Source: Bordetella ansorpii (GTDB lineage: Bacteria; Pseudomonadota; Gammaproteobacteria; Burkholderiales; Burkholderiaceae_B). Taken from it: 64,000 bases of DNA. The position numbers and the translations under genes were made by a program. The stretch is from positions 122,802 through 186,801 of the forward strand of contig NZ_FKBS01000014.1 of the NCBI RefSeq assembly GCF_900078315.1, written 5' to 3'. Positions 45,004 through 53,867 of the stretch are shown piece after piece; position 1 is the stretch's first letter; each line of letters starts with the position of its first letter. A model generated the notes under the pieces. The model was not told where the DNA came from. It saw only the letters and a program-made list of their open reading frames with translations, and did no database searches.

Positions 45004-46269
45004 ATGACTGCTGACGCGCGCGCCGAGTTCGAGGCGACCTATCTCATCGAAACCCCGTACCCGCCCGAACAGGCGGCCGAGGTGCTGGCGGGCGAACAGT
45101 CCAGCGGCACCTTCGTGCGCGTGGCCGGCGAGACCGATGACCTGCGCGCCCGCTCGCGCGCCAACGTCACCGCGATCCGCGAGCTGGACGCCGTCGGCAC
45201 ACCCAGCCTGCCCAATGCCCTGCTGGACCGGCGCGGCGTGACGGGACCGTACCGGCGCGCCGAGATCACCGTGCGCTTTCCGGTGGACAACGTCGGCCCC
45301 AATCTGGCGACGCTGGCCGCCACGGTGGCCGGCAACATCTACGACCTGGGCGAGATGACCGGCGTGAAGCTGATGTCGCTGCGCCTGCCGCCCGAGTACG
45401 TGCGCGCCTTCGACGCGCCGCGCCAGGGCGTGGCCGGCACGCGTGCGCTCACGGGCCGCGCGGCGGGGCCGATCCTGGGCACCATCATCAAGCCCAACGT
45501 GGGCATGACGCCCGAGCAGACGGCCGCCACGGTGGCCACGCTGTGCGAGGCGGGCGTGGACTTCATCAAGGACGACGAAGTGATGGCCAACCCGCCGCAT
45601 GCGCCGTTGGCGCGCCGCGTGGCCGAGGTGATGAAGGTGATCGACGCGCATGCGCAGCGCACGGGCCGCAAGGTGATGTACGCCTTCAACATCTCTGACG
45701 AAACGGATGCCATGCGCCGCCATGCCGATCTGGTGGAGCAGGCCGGCGGCACCTGCGTGATGGCCAGCCTGAACTGGTGCGGCTACAGCGCCATCCAGTC
45801 GCTGCGGCGCGCCACGCCGCTGGCCTTGCATGGACACCGCAACGGCCTGGCCGCGATGTCGCGCCATCCGCTGCTGGGCATGGCGTTTCCGGCCTACCAG
45901 GTGCTGTGGCGCCTGGCGGGGGTGGACCAGTTGCACGTGAATGGGCTGGGCGGCAAGTTCTACGAAAGCGACGAGAGCGTCGTGGCGTCGGCGCGCGCCT
46001 GCCTGCAACCGCTGGCGGGCGGCGACGCAGTGATGCCGGTGTTCTCGTCGGGCCAGTGGGCCGGCACCGTGCCCGCCACCTTCGAGGCGGTGGGCAGCGA
46101 CGACCTGATCTTCCTGTCGGGCGGCGGCATCCTGGGCCATCCGGATGGTGCGGCCGCGGGCGTGCAGAGCATCCGCGACGCGTGGGAAGCCGCTCGCAGC
46201 GGCGTCACCTTGCCGATGCATGCGCGCAGTCATCCGGCGCTTGCCAGCGCGCTGGCGTTCTACGGCTGA
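45004..46269 (+). CDS. RuBisCO-like protein (form IV type), candidate 3-oxo-isoapionate-4-phosphate-type decarboxylase/transcarboxylase
   Basis: 421 residues. An N-terminal RuBisCO small-domain-like part (ESSTGTW-like region here AGEQSSGTF) is followed by the barrel. Active-site equivalents visible: Lys163 in GTIIKPNVG (RuBisCO K175), Lys189/Asp191/Glu192 in FIKDDE (K201/D203/E204, the carbamate and Mg site), His278-Arg279 in HGHR (H294/R295), His311 and Lys318 in LHVNGLGGKF (H327/K334, exact 7-residue spacing), Ser349-Gly in SSGQW (S379) and GGGILGHP (G403/G404). Differences: the K177 position is Asn165 and the W66 position is Phe. The gene lies directly before a DUF1537 kinase and after a TRAP system. 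That is the context of OiaX/XiaX enzymes acting on 3-oxo-isoapionate 4-phosphate, so carbon fixation is unlikely. Confidence 0.9.
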   Translation: MTADARAEFEATYLIETPYPPEQAAEVLAGEQSSGTFVRVAGETDDLRARSRANVTAIRELDAVGTPSLPNALLDRRGVTGPYRRAEITVRFPVDNVGPNLATLAATVAGNIYDLGEMTGVKLMSLRLPPEYVRAFDAPRQGVAGTRALTGRAAGPILGTIIKPNVGMTPEQTAATVATLCEAGVDFIKDDEVMANPPHAPLARRVAEVMKVIDAHAQRTGRKVMYAFNISDETDAMRRHADLVEQAGGTCVMASLNWCGYSAIQSLRRATPLALHGHRNGLAAMSRHPLLGMAFPAYQVLWRLAGVDQLHVNGLGGKFYESDESVVASARACLQPLAGGDAVMPVFSSGQWAGTVPATFEAVGSDDLIFLSGGGILGHPDGAAAGVQSIRDAWEAARSGVTLPMHARSHPALASALAFYG

Positions 46270-46277
46270 GCCCCGCG

Positions 46278-47681
46278 ATGGGCGCGGTGCGCATCGCCTA
46301 TTACGGCGACGACTTCACGGGATCCACCGACACGCTGTCGGTGGCCGTGCGCGGAGGACTGCGCGCGGCATTGTTCCTGCGTCCGCCCTCGTTGGAAGAC
46401 CTGCGCGCGTTCGGTGCGCTGGATTGCGTGGGCGTCGCGGGCACGGCACGCTCCTGGTCGCCCGAGGACATGGACCGAGAACTGCCGGGCATCTACGCGG
46501 CGCTGGCCGCCACCGGGGCGGACGTCATCCACTACAAGACCTGCTCCACGTTCGACAGCGCCCCGCATGTCGGCAGCATCGGCCGCGCGTTGCAACTGGG
46601 GATGAAGGCGCTGGGCCGGTCCACGGCCTTCATCGTGGGCGGGCAGCCTGGCTTGGGGCGTTACTGCGTGCACGCCAACCTGTATGCGCGCGCGGGGCAG
46701 GATGGACCGGTGTACCGGCTGGATCGCCATCCGACCATGCGTTGCCATCCCGTCACGCCGATGGACGAAGCGGACCTGCGCGTGCATCTGGCGCGGCAGG
46801 GGTTGGAACGGGTGCGGTCGTTCGGCGTGGACCGGCTGGCGGCCGACGCGACGCCGCAGGGGCTCGACGCCTTGCTGGCCGAGGCCCCGGCTGCGGTGCT
46901 GTTCGACGTGCTGAACCAGGCGCATCTGCGCGCCATAGGCCGGTTGCTCTGGGATCGGATCTCACGGTACGGCGGGCCGCTGCTGCTGGCGGGGCCGAGT
47001 GGGGTCGAGCAGGCGTTGTTGGCCGGACGGACAGCTTCCGGTGCCTTGAAGGACACGAAGCAGGCATCGTCGGAGGGCGGCCGCGCGGCAAGCCATGCCG
47101 ATGGCCGTGATGAGCCGCCTGGCGTTGCCGGCCGGTTGCCATCGCCCGTGGACTGCACGTTCGTCGTGGCGGGCAGCCGTTCGCCGGTCACCGCGCAGCA
47201 AGTGCAGCGCGCGCGGGAAGCGGGATTCACGTTGCTGGATATCGACCCCGTTTGCGCGGCGGCGCATGCCGCCTGCACGGATGGAGGCGCCTATTGCCAG
47301 GACCTCGCCACGCGCGCTGTTCACGTGTTGCAGGAGGGCCGCAGCGTGGTGGCGAACACCACCTTGGCCGGCGAGGCGCCGTCGGGCAGTGGCCGTGATC
47401 TGGCCCTGTTCGCGGGACAATTGATGCGGCAGGTGCTGCGGCGGCATCGTCTGGCCCGCGTGGGTTTCGCGGGGGGCGATACCTCGAGCCTTGCCGTGCA
47501 GGCCTGGGATGTGCGTGCCCTGACGCTGGCTTACACGCTGAGTCCCGGCGTGGCGGTGTGCACGATGCACGCTGACGATCCCGCCCTGGATGGCGTGGAA
47601 CTGATGTTGAAAGGCGGCCAGATGGGGCCGCCCGATGTCTTCGAGGCGCTGCGGCAGGGGCGCTGCACGCAGGCGGATTGA
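46278..47681 (+). CDS. DUF1537 family acid-sugar kinase (OiaK/OtnK-like)
   Basis: 467 residues from ATG 46278 (MGAVRIAYYGDDFTGSTDTL). The N-terminal domain holds the sugar-acid site: YYGDDFTGSTD, HYKTCSTFDSAPHVGSIGRALQLG, VGGQPGLGRYCVHANLYAR and RHPTMRCHPVTPMDEADLR. The C-terminal nucleotide-binding domain has TFVVAGSRSPVTAQQVQRA and RVGFAGGDTSSLAVQAWD, and the segment LKGGQMGPPDVFEAL at the end. Kinases of this family phosphorylate four-carbon and branched sugar acids. Being 8 bp after the RuBisCO-like gene suggests it makes that enzyme's phosphorylated substrate. A far longer open frame upstream overlaps the RuBisCO-like gene and was rejected. Confidence 0.92.
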   Translation: MGAVRIAYYGDDFTGSTDTLSVAVRGGLRAALFLRPPSLEDLRAFGALDCVGVAGTARSWSPEDMDRELPGIYAALAATGADVIHYKTCSTFDSAPHVGSIGRALQLGMKALGRSTAFIVGGQPGLGRYCVHANLYARAGQDGPVYRLDRHPTMRCHPVTPMDEADLRVHLARQGLERVRSFGVDRLAADATPQGLDALLAEAPAAVLFDVLNQAHLRAIGRLLWDRISRYGGPLLLAGPSGVEQALLAGRTASGALKDTKQASSEGGRAASHADGRDEPPGVAGRLPSPVDCTFVVAGSRSPVTAQQVQRAREAGFTLLDIDPVCAAAHAACTDGGAYCQDLATRAVHVLQEGRSVVANTTLAGEAPSGSGRDLALFAGQLMRQVLRRHRLARVGFAGGDTSSLAVQAWDVRALTLAYTLSPGVAVCTMHADDPALDGVELMLKGGQMGPPDVFEALRQGRCTQAD

Positions 47682-47719
47682 CCGCGACCGCGCCTTGCCC
47701 CGTACGAGCGCCGATCCGC

Positions 47720-47923
47720 TTACAGCACGCGGATTTTCGTGGCCTGCGGACCCTTGGGGCCTTCGCCGGCGACATAGCTGACACGCTGGTTCTCTTCCAG
47801 CGACTTGAAGCCGTCGCCCTGGATTTCGGAGAAATGCGCGAACAGGTCTTTTCCGCCGTTCTCGGGCATGATGAAACCAAAGCCCTTTTCCGCGTTGAAC
47901 CACTTCACGATACCGGTTTCCAT
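47720..47923 (-). CDS. Cold-shock protein, CspA family
   Basis: 67 residues, [23 protein letters not shown] at the N terminus, with RNP-1 KGFGFI and RNP-2 [11 protein letters not shown]-fold RNA chaperone. ATG 47923 is the family start; an upstream in-frame start at 47965 adds 14 non-conserved residues. The ~196-bp upstream region could hold the long 5' leader common in csp genes. Converges on the kinase gene with a 38-bp gap. Confidence 0.95.
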   Translation of the reverse strand: METGIVKWFNAEKGFGFIMPENGGKDLFAHFSEIQGDGFKSLEENQRVSYVAGEGPKGPQATKIRVL

Positions 47924-48119
47924 GTCGTTATTCCTTCTGAATAGATGTTGTTGTCGAAAAGACAATCAAGGAAGGGAAAACGAACAATGCGCGCGCGTGG
48001 CGCGGAACCGGTCGAATATCGCAATGCTTGAGGATCTCCCGGCCACTATGGTGGGCATCGGGCCGCACGTCAATCGAATTCGTGTCACAGGCATGCCGTG
48101 CGCGCGGCATCGCGAGGGT

Positions 48120-48575
48120 TTATTGCAAGGGGGCGGACCGCATGGCGCACAATATGCGGGCCTGGGCAACCAGGACGTCGCCCACCAGCGCACGTCCCTG
48201 GTACTTGCACAAAGAGTGGTTCAGGCGCAGCGCATTGACCTCCAGGCGCAACTGATCGCCGGGGAGGGCCTGGCCGGAAAATTGCGCATCGTCGATTCCC
48301 AGGAAGTAGTACACCACGGTGTCGTGTTCCGGCCTGATGTCCTGTTCTTCCTGCGAGAACGAGAACAGGGCCGCGGCCTGTGCAATCGCCTCGACGATCA
48401 GCATGCCTGGCATGGCCGACCTGCCAGCGGCGGCGTCGAAGAAGGGTTCGTTGCGGGAAAGATTCTTGATCGCGACGATACGTTCCCGGGGAACGATCTC
48501 GGTCACCTTGTCGATGAGCAGCATCGGATAGCGATGCGGCAATCGGCGCAGGATTTCGTCGATGGCCAGGGTCAT
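48120..48575 (-). CDS. FabZ-like 3-hydroxyacyl-ACP dehydratase
   Basis: 151 residues. The N-terminal IDEILRRLPHRYPMLLIDKVTEI contains the catalytic His region, and MPGMLIVEAIAQAAALFSF the hot-dog helix with the catalytic Glu. Both resemble FabZ. No ACP or lipid gene is adjacent: it sits 165 bp downstream of trpC on the same strand. It may be a second FabZ or a hydratase for another pathway. Confidence 0.85.
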   Translation of the reverse strand: MTLAIDEILRRLPHRYPMLLIDKVTEIVPRERIVAIKNLSRNEPFFDAAAGRSAMPGMLIVEAIAQAAALFSFSQEEQDIRPEHDTVVYYFLGIDDAQFSGQALPGDQLRLEVNALRLNHSLCKYQGRALVGDVLVAQARILCAMRSAPLQ

Positions 48576-48740
48576 GCGGCACGCTCCTGTGAACCACTGG
48601 AGCCAGCGGCCGGCTGAAACGGCCCGGGGAGACGGGCGCGTTAGCCAAGCGGGCAGTGTCTCACAGAAGTTTGCCAGGCCCTATTCGATTCAGGCTATGG
48701 GCACGCGGCTGCGCATGCCCGAATCGGTGTCAACGGAACG

Positions 48741-49529
48741 TCAGCTCATCAACCGCGCCAGTTCCGCGCCCGGTTCGGGGGCGCGCATGAACGCCTCGCC
48801 CACCAGGAAGGCGTCGACCTTGTGGCTGCGCATCAATTGCACGTCTTCCGGCTTCAGGATGCCGCTTTCGGTGACGACGCGGCGGCCGGCAGGAATGGAC
48901 GGCAGCAGATCGAGCGTGTTCTGCAACGAGGTCTCGAACGTGCGCAGGTTGCGATTATTGATACCCAGCAGGGGCGTCTTCAGCGACAAGGCCACGTCCA
49001 GTTCCTGTGCATCGTGCACTTCGACCAGCACGTCCATGCCCAGGTCCATGGCCACGGCCTCCATGTCGCGCAACTGCGAGGGCGACAGCGCCGCCACGAT
49101 CAACAGCACCGCATCCGCGCCCATCGCGCGGGCCGACACGATCTGGTAGCTGTCGATGACGAAGTCCTTGCGCAGCACCGGCAGCGCGCAGGCCGCGCGG
49201 GCGCGGCGCAGGTTGTCGTGCGAACCCTGGAAGAACTGCACGTCGGTCAGCACCGACAGGCAGGCCGCGCCGTGCGTGGCGTACGAGGCGGCGATCTCTG
49301 AGGGGTCGAACTGCTCGCGCAGCACGCCCTTGGACGGCGAAGCCTTCTTGATTTCGGCGATGACGCCGGCCTTGCCCTGGGCGATCTTGTCCTCGATGGC
49401 CTGGGCGAAGCCGCGCACGTCCTGGCGCGCCTGCGCTTCGCGCAGCAGTTCGGCCTCGCTGCGCATCTGGCGCGCCGCTGCGACTTCCTCCGCCTTTACA
49501 GCCAGGATCTTCGCGAGAATGTCGTTCAT
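48741..49529 (-). CDS. trpC: Indole-3-glycerol phosphate synthase TrpC
   Basis: 262 residues, TIM barrel. [40 protein letters not shown] is the signature near residues 58-97, with the catalytic Lys in [20 protein letters not shown] and [13 protein letters not shown] and VTESGI follow. It converts CdRP to indole-3-glycerol phosphate. ATG overlaps the trpD stop (ATGA). Last gene of trpGDC. Confidence 0.96.
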   Translation of the reverse strand: MNDILAKILAVKAEEVAAARQMRSEAELLREAQARQDVRGFAQAIEDKIAQGKAGVIAEIKKASPSKGVLREQFDPSEIAASYATHGAACLSVLTDVQFFQGSHDNLRRARAACALPVLRKDFVIDSYQIVSARAMGADAVLLIVAALSPSQLRDMEAVAMDLGMDVLVEVHDAQELDVALSLKTPLLGINNRNLRTFETSLQNTLDLLPSIPAGRRVVTESGILKPEDVQLMRSHKVDAFLVGEAFMRAPEPGAELARLMS

Positions 49530-50554
49530 TGGTATTTCCGGGTATGTGCGCAGAATTCCTCGAGCTTGGCCCGGGCTGCGCCGTTAGCAATCAGTTCGAA
49601 GGCCAGCGCGAGCGCTTGCGGGATCGAGTCGGCCTTGTTGCCCGCGTAGATGGCCAGTCCGGCATTCAGCGCGACGATGTCGCGGGCAGCGCCCTCGACA
49701 TTATCCAGCGCCTCGATGACCAGTGCGCGAGACTCTTCGCGATTGGACACCTTGATGCTGCGGTTGGACATCATGGATAGTCCGTAGTCCTCGGGGTGGA
49801 TTTCATATTCGCTGACCACCCCGTCCTTCAGTTCGCCCACCATGGTGGCGGCGCCCAGCGACGCCTCGTCCATGCCGTCGCGGCCATGCACGACCAGCAC
49901 GTGCTTCGAGCCCAGGCGCTCGAGCACGCGCACCTGGATGCCGACCAGGTCGGGGTGGAACACGCCCATCAACTGGTTGCCCGCGCTGGCGGGGTTGGTG
50001 AGTGGACCGAGGATATTGAAAATGGTTCGCACGCCCAGCTCTTTGCGCACTGCAGCGACGTTCTTCATGGCGCCGTGATGCGCGGGGGCGAACATGAAGC
50101 CGATGCGGGTCTCCTCGATGCATTCGGCGACCTGCGCGGGCGTCAGTTGCAGGTTGGCGCCCAGCGCTTCCAGCACGTCGGCGCTGCCCGAGGACGACGA
50201 GGCGCTGCGGTTGCCGTGCTTGGCGATCTTCACGCCCGCCGCGGCTGCGACGAACATGGCCGTGGTCGAAATATTAAAGGTGTGGCTGCCATCGCCGCCG
50301 GTGCCGCACATGTCCAGCAACTGGCTGGGATCGGGCGTGACGACCGGCGTGGCGAACTCGCGCATCACTTGCGCGGCGGCGGTGATCTCGCCCACGGTTT
50401 CCTTCTTCACGCGCAGGCCCATCAGCAGCGCGCTGGCGATCTGCGGCGACATCTCGCCGCGCATCAGCATGCGCATCAGGTGCAGCATTTCGTCGTGGAA
50501 GATCTCGCGGTGTTCGATGCAGCGGGTCAGTGCTTCGGCGGGGGAGATGGTCAT
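49526..50554 (-). CDS. trpD: Anthranilate phosphoribosyltransferase TrpD
   Basis: 342 residues. [52 protein letters not shown] holds the PRPP-binding and anthranilate sites. Start MTISPAEAL at ATG 50554. An in-frame ATG at 50569, which overlaps the trpG stop, would add five residues (MKGSV) and cannot be excluded. Transfers a phosphoribosyl group to anthranilate. Confidence 0.95.
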   Translation of the reverse strand: MTISPAEALTRCIEHREIFHDEMLHLMRMLMRGEMSPQIASALLMGLRVKKETVGEITAAAQVMREFATPVVTPDPSQLLDMCGTGGDGSHTFNISTTAMFVAAAAGVKIAKHGNRSASSSSGSADVLEALGANLQLTPAQVAECIEETRIGFMFAPAHHGAMKNVAAVRKELGVRTIFNILGPLTNPASAGNQLMGVFHPDLVGIQVRVLERLGSKHVLVVHGRDGMDEASLGAATMVGELKDGVVSEYEIHPEDYGLSMMSNRSIKVSNREESRALVIEALDNVEGAARDIVALNAGLAIYAGNKADSIPQALALAFELIANGAARAKLEEFCAHTRKYQ

Positions 50555-50565
50555 GACGGAGCCTT

Positions 50566-51132
<567 letters not shown>

Positions 51133-51240
51133 GGGCAATCTCCTTGAGTCTTGGAGCCGCCGTGCCGGGGGTGCTATCTGAGATGCGAGCCTGTCACCGG
51201 TACCGGCGGCAGGATGCAGTATTGAACCGCAACGACATGC

Positions 51241-51258
51241 CGCTTCCTAGCGGAAGCG
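51241..51258 (-). repeat. Hairpin overlapping the leader peptide stop codon
   Basis: Seven-base arms CGCTTCC and GGAAGCG with a 4-nt loop. The UAG stop of the leader peptide falls in the loop side. A ribosome stalled at the Trp codons just upstream would mask or expose this stem, as expected for a pause structure. Confidence 0.75.
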
Positions 51259-51297
51259 CCACCACTGGGAGGTGAAGGTCGTAGCGAGTCGGGACAT
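51247..51297 (-). CDS. trpL: trp leader peptide with tandem Trp codons
   Basis: A 16-residue reading frame, MSRLATTFTSQWWRFR, starts at ATG 51297 and stops with UAG at 51247-51249, about 115 bp upstream of trpG. The adjacent UGG UGG codons near its end are the classic sign of a Trp-sensing leader. A Shine-Dalgarno is not obvious, which is the main doubt. The position ahead of trpGDC and the following hairpins support the call. Confidence 0.7.
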   Translation of the reverse strand: MSRLATTFTSQWWRFR

Positions 51298-51508
51298 GAC
51301 GAAATGGGCTTGAAAACTGTGATGAGACGGGACCTGTGCAACGGGACAGGCTGACTTCTGGGCGGATTCTAACGCGTCCTGGCCGAATGTGTCGAGTTGG
51401 GGGCTTCATGTTGGGGAAGCCATTTTGTCATGTTCGCCCTGGCCGCTCGTGAGGGCGGGCGAAGCGGACCGCGGCGGCCTGGGGGAGGCCGCGCGCCCGG
51501 TGTCCCGT

Positions 51509-52657
51509 TCAGCCCAGGAATCGAAGGTTCTGCCGCCCCAGGTCGGATACCTGCTTCGCGCCCATCAGGCGCATGTCGCGCACGATTTCCGCCTTGAGCT
51601 GGCCCAGCGCCCGCTCGATCCCGGGTTGCCCGGCGGCGGCCAGCGGGAACAGGTAGTAGCGCCCCAGCCCCACCGCCTTGGCGCCCAGCGATAACGCCTT
51701 CAGTACGTGGCTGCCGCGCTGGATGCCGCCGTCGATCAGCACGTCCAGCCGGTCGCCGACCGCCTGCACGATGTCGTCGAGCTGGTCGAATCCCGTGGTC
51801 GAGCCGTCGAGCTGGCGTCCGCCATGATTCGACAGCACGATGCCGGTGCAGCCGATGTCGGCCGCCCGGCGGGCATCGTCCACGCTCATGACGCCCTTCA
51901 GGCAGAACTGGCCGTTCCATTGCGCGACCATCTGCGCGACGTCGTCCCAACTCATCGTAGGATCGAGCATCTCGGTGAAATAGCGGCTGATGCTCAGCGA
52001 GTCGCCCTTCATGTCGATGTGGGCATCGAGCTGCGGCAGGCTGAATCTGTCGTGCGTCAGAAAGCCCAGCCCCCAGCGCGGCTTGACGGCAAACTGGCAC
52101 ATGCCGCCCAGCGTCAGGCGGAAGGGGATGGTGAAGCCCGTGCGCAGATCGCGTTCGCGGTTGCCGCCGGTGATGCTGTCGACTGTCAGCATCATCACCT
52201 TGATGCCGCTTTGCCGGGCGGTCTCCATCATGGCGCGGTTCAGGCCCCGGTCTTTGTGAAAATAGAACTGGTAGGCCTGCGGCGTGCTGTGCTTTCTGGC
52301 CAGCTCTTCCATCGAGACGGTGCCCAGCGAGGAAACGCCGAACAGGGTGCCGAAGCGTTCGGCCGCCGCCGCGGTGGCGCGTTCGCCCTGATGATGGAAC
52401 AGCCGCTGCAGCGCCGTGGGCGACAGATAGAACGGCAGGGCGAGCTTCTGTCCCATCACGGTGACCGACAGGTCCACGTCCGATACCCCACGCAGCACAT
52501 TGGGCACCAACGCGCAGGTATCGAATGCGGAGGTATTGCGGCGCATCGTCACTTCGTCGTCGGCGCCGCCGTCGATGTAATCGAATATCGGGCCCGGCAG
52601 CCGGTGCCGGGCCAGGCGGCGGAAATCATGAAAATTGTGGCAGTCTTTCAAGCGCAT
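51509..52657 (-). CDS. FMN-dependent alpha-hydroxy acid dehydrogenase (LldD family)
   Basis: 382 residues. The N-terminal HNFHDFRRLARHRLPGPIFDYIDGGADDEVTMRRN is the family start. FMN barrel motifs are PFYLSPTALQRLFH, YFHKDRG and MLTVDSITGGNRERDLRTG, and the catalytic His is in IVLSNHGGRQLDGS; VLIDGGIQRGSHVLKALSLGA follows. It oxidises L-lactate or a related 2-hydroxy acid to the 2-oxo acid. The upstream AEC carrier may import the substrate. Confidence 0.92.
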   Translation of the reverse strand: MRLKDCHNFHDFRRLARHRLPGPIFDYIDGGADDEVTMRRNTSAFDTCALVPNVLRGVSDVDLSVTVMGQKLALPFYLSPTALQRLFHHQGERATAAAAERFGTLFGVSSLGTVSMEELARKHSTPQAYQFYFHKDRGLNRAMMETARQSGIKVMMLTVDSITGGNRERDLRTGFTIPFRLTLGGMCQFAVKPRWGLGFLTHDRFSLPQLDAHIDMKGDSLSISRYFTEMLDPTMSWDDVAQMVAQWNGQFCLKGVMSVDDARRAADIGCTGIVLSNHGGRQLDGSTTGFDQLDDIVQAVGDRLDVLIDGGIQRGSHVLKALSLGAKAVGLGRYYLFPLAAAGQPGIERALGQLKAEIVRDMRLMGAKQVSDLGRQNLRFLG

Positions 52658-52759
52658 GGGGGAGTGCCCGGGTGGCGGGCTGCAGGGGGAGGGGAAGAGA
52701 CGATGAATCGGCCCGGCGGTTTTCCGTGACGCGGCAACGCGCGCGGGGCCGCATGAAAG

Positions 52760-53704
52760 CTATATCCCGAGCCATCCCAGCAGCAGGCTGAGCGTGACCA
52801 GCGATGCGACGGTCGAGATGATCATCATCGAAGAGGTTTCCTCGGCCAGCACGTCGAAACGTTGCGCGATCACGAAGCAGGTCGAGGCCAGCGGCATCGC
52901 CGACAGCACGACCAATATCGCCAGCAATTGCCCGTCGATGCCGAACAGATAGCGCGCGATGGCCCAGCCCAGCAGGGGCTGCGCGATCAGTTTGAAGACG
53001 GTGAACACCGACGCCTGCGAATAGGCGATGCGGTCCGTATGGCCTGCAAAGAACAGTCCGGTGGCGACCAGCGAGCACGGAATCGCCGCGGCGCCGAGCA
53101 TGTCGGCCAGGTTGGCGACCGCGGGCGGCAGCGGGCCGTACCAGGCGGCGCAGGCGAAACCCAGCACGAAACTGATCATCAGCGGGTTCTGCGCCAGCGA
53201 CCAGGCGATGCGCCCGGCCATTTTCGCGCGCGAGGCGCCGGCCTGCCTGCTGCTTTCGATCAGCATCACCGTCATGCTCACGCCGATGACCGCGTTGGCG
53301 ATGGTGGCCAGCACCGCGAGCAGCGCCGCCTCCTTGCCGAAGGCCGCGATGCACAGCGGAATGCCCACCATCGAGGTATTGCCACAGGCGGAGTTGAAGC
53401 CGCGCATGCCCATGGCGGCCAGGCCATCGCGTTGCCACAGCAGGCTGGCCGCGCCGGCAAGAAAATAGCCGGCGATGACCGATACGGCCCAGGCGCCGAG
53501 AAACGCGGCCTTGAAGATTTCAGTGTAGGGCGTGCGCGCGATGACGGTGAACAGCAGCACCGGAAAGGCCAGGTAGTAGACAAACCGGTTCATGCCCTCG
53601 GCATAGGCGGGTTTCATCCACCCCAGCCGCTTGACGACGTAGCCCGCGGCCAGCAGGGCAAATACCGGGAAGATCGCTTGCGGCAAAGTGGCAGCGGCAG
53701 GCAT
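52760..53704 (-). CDS. AEC (auxin efflux carrier) family transporter
   Basis: 314 residues with about ten hydrophobic helices. Family signatures include PAYAEGMNRFVYYLAFPVLLF near the N terminus, AFNSACGNTSMVGIPL-like sequence (RGFNSACGNTSMVGIPLCIAAFG), and AMPLASTCFVIAQRF in the C-terminal repeat. AEC carriers in bacteria often move dicarboxylates or hydroxy acids such as malate. It lies between a LysR gene and the hydroxy-acid dehydrogenase on the same strand. Confidence 0.9.
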   Translation of the reverse strand: MPAAATLPQAIFPVFALLAAGYVVKRLGWMKPAYAEGMNRFVYYLAFPVLLFTVIARTPYTEIFKAAFLGAWAVSVIAGYFLAGAASLLWQRDGLAAMGMRGFNSACGNTSMVGIPLCIAAFGKEAALLAVLATIANAVIGVSMTVMLIESSRQAGASRAKMAGRIAWSLAQNPLMISFVLGFACAAWYGPLPPAVANLADMLGAAAIPCSLVATGLFFAGHTDRIAYSQASVFTVFKLIAQPLLGWAIARYLFGIDGQLLAILVVLSAMPLASTCFVIAQRFDVLAEETSSMMIISTVASLVTLSLLLGWLGI

Positions 53705-53834
53705 GGTTTCCTTTGTTCCGTGCTTCGTCCACTTTCTGTCTGGGGCTACGCCCGTCCTCAGGCACTCGTTCGATGCCTTGGGACAAAACTATATTGCTCG
53801 TTCCGGGCGGCAATCTGAAAAGTCTCATTGTTCA

Positions 53835-53853
53835 ACCTGAAAACAATTCAGGT
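53835..53853. promoter_or_regulatory. LysR-box-like dyad between the lysR and AEC genes
   Basis: ACCTGAA-aacaa-TTCAGGT is a perfect 7-bp inverted repeat with 5-bp spacer and T-N11-A form. It lies about 130 bp upstream of the AEC start and just after the lysR gene. Without a T-run it is more likely an operator than a terminator. Confidence 0.6.
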
Positions 53854-53867
53854 CGTGCATTTTTTGA

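Larger units (their letters stand above)
51140..51297 (-). promoter_or_regulatory. trp operon leader (attenuator-like) region
   Basis: Upstream of trpG the RNA contains a Trp-containing leader reading frame (51247-51297). At the end of that frame lies a hairpin, CGCTTCC-gcta-GGAAGCG (51241-51258). A larger long-range stem pairs GCCGCCG (about 51204-51210) with CGGCGGC (51156-51162), extended by CCGG/CCGG. No T-run follows, so the mechanism may be translational or Rho-linked instead of intrinsic termination. Confidence 0.7.

Noticed and set aside
42420-46233. Two ~600-codon open frames antisense to the TRAP permease and RuBisCO-like genes
   Set aside because: Gln/His/Arg-rich low-complexity products typical of the reverse frame of high-GC genes; the sense frames have clear families.
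45004-46269. A true carbon-fixing RuBisCO / Calvin cycle locus
   Set aside because: No small subunit, phosphoribulokinase, CbbR-linked cbb genes or activase nearby, and the K177 and W66 positions are changed; a RuBisCO-like role in sugar-acid breakdown fits better.
45777-46277. N-terminal extension of the DUF1537 kinase into the RuBisCO-like gene
   Set aside because: The extension overlaps the preceding gene in another frame and is low-complexity; the family start YYGDDFTGSTD follows ATG 46278.
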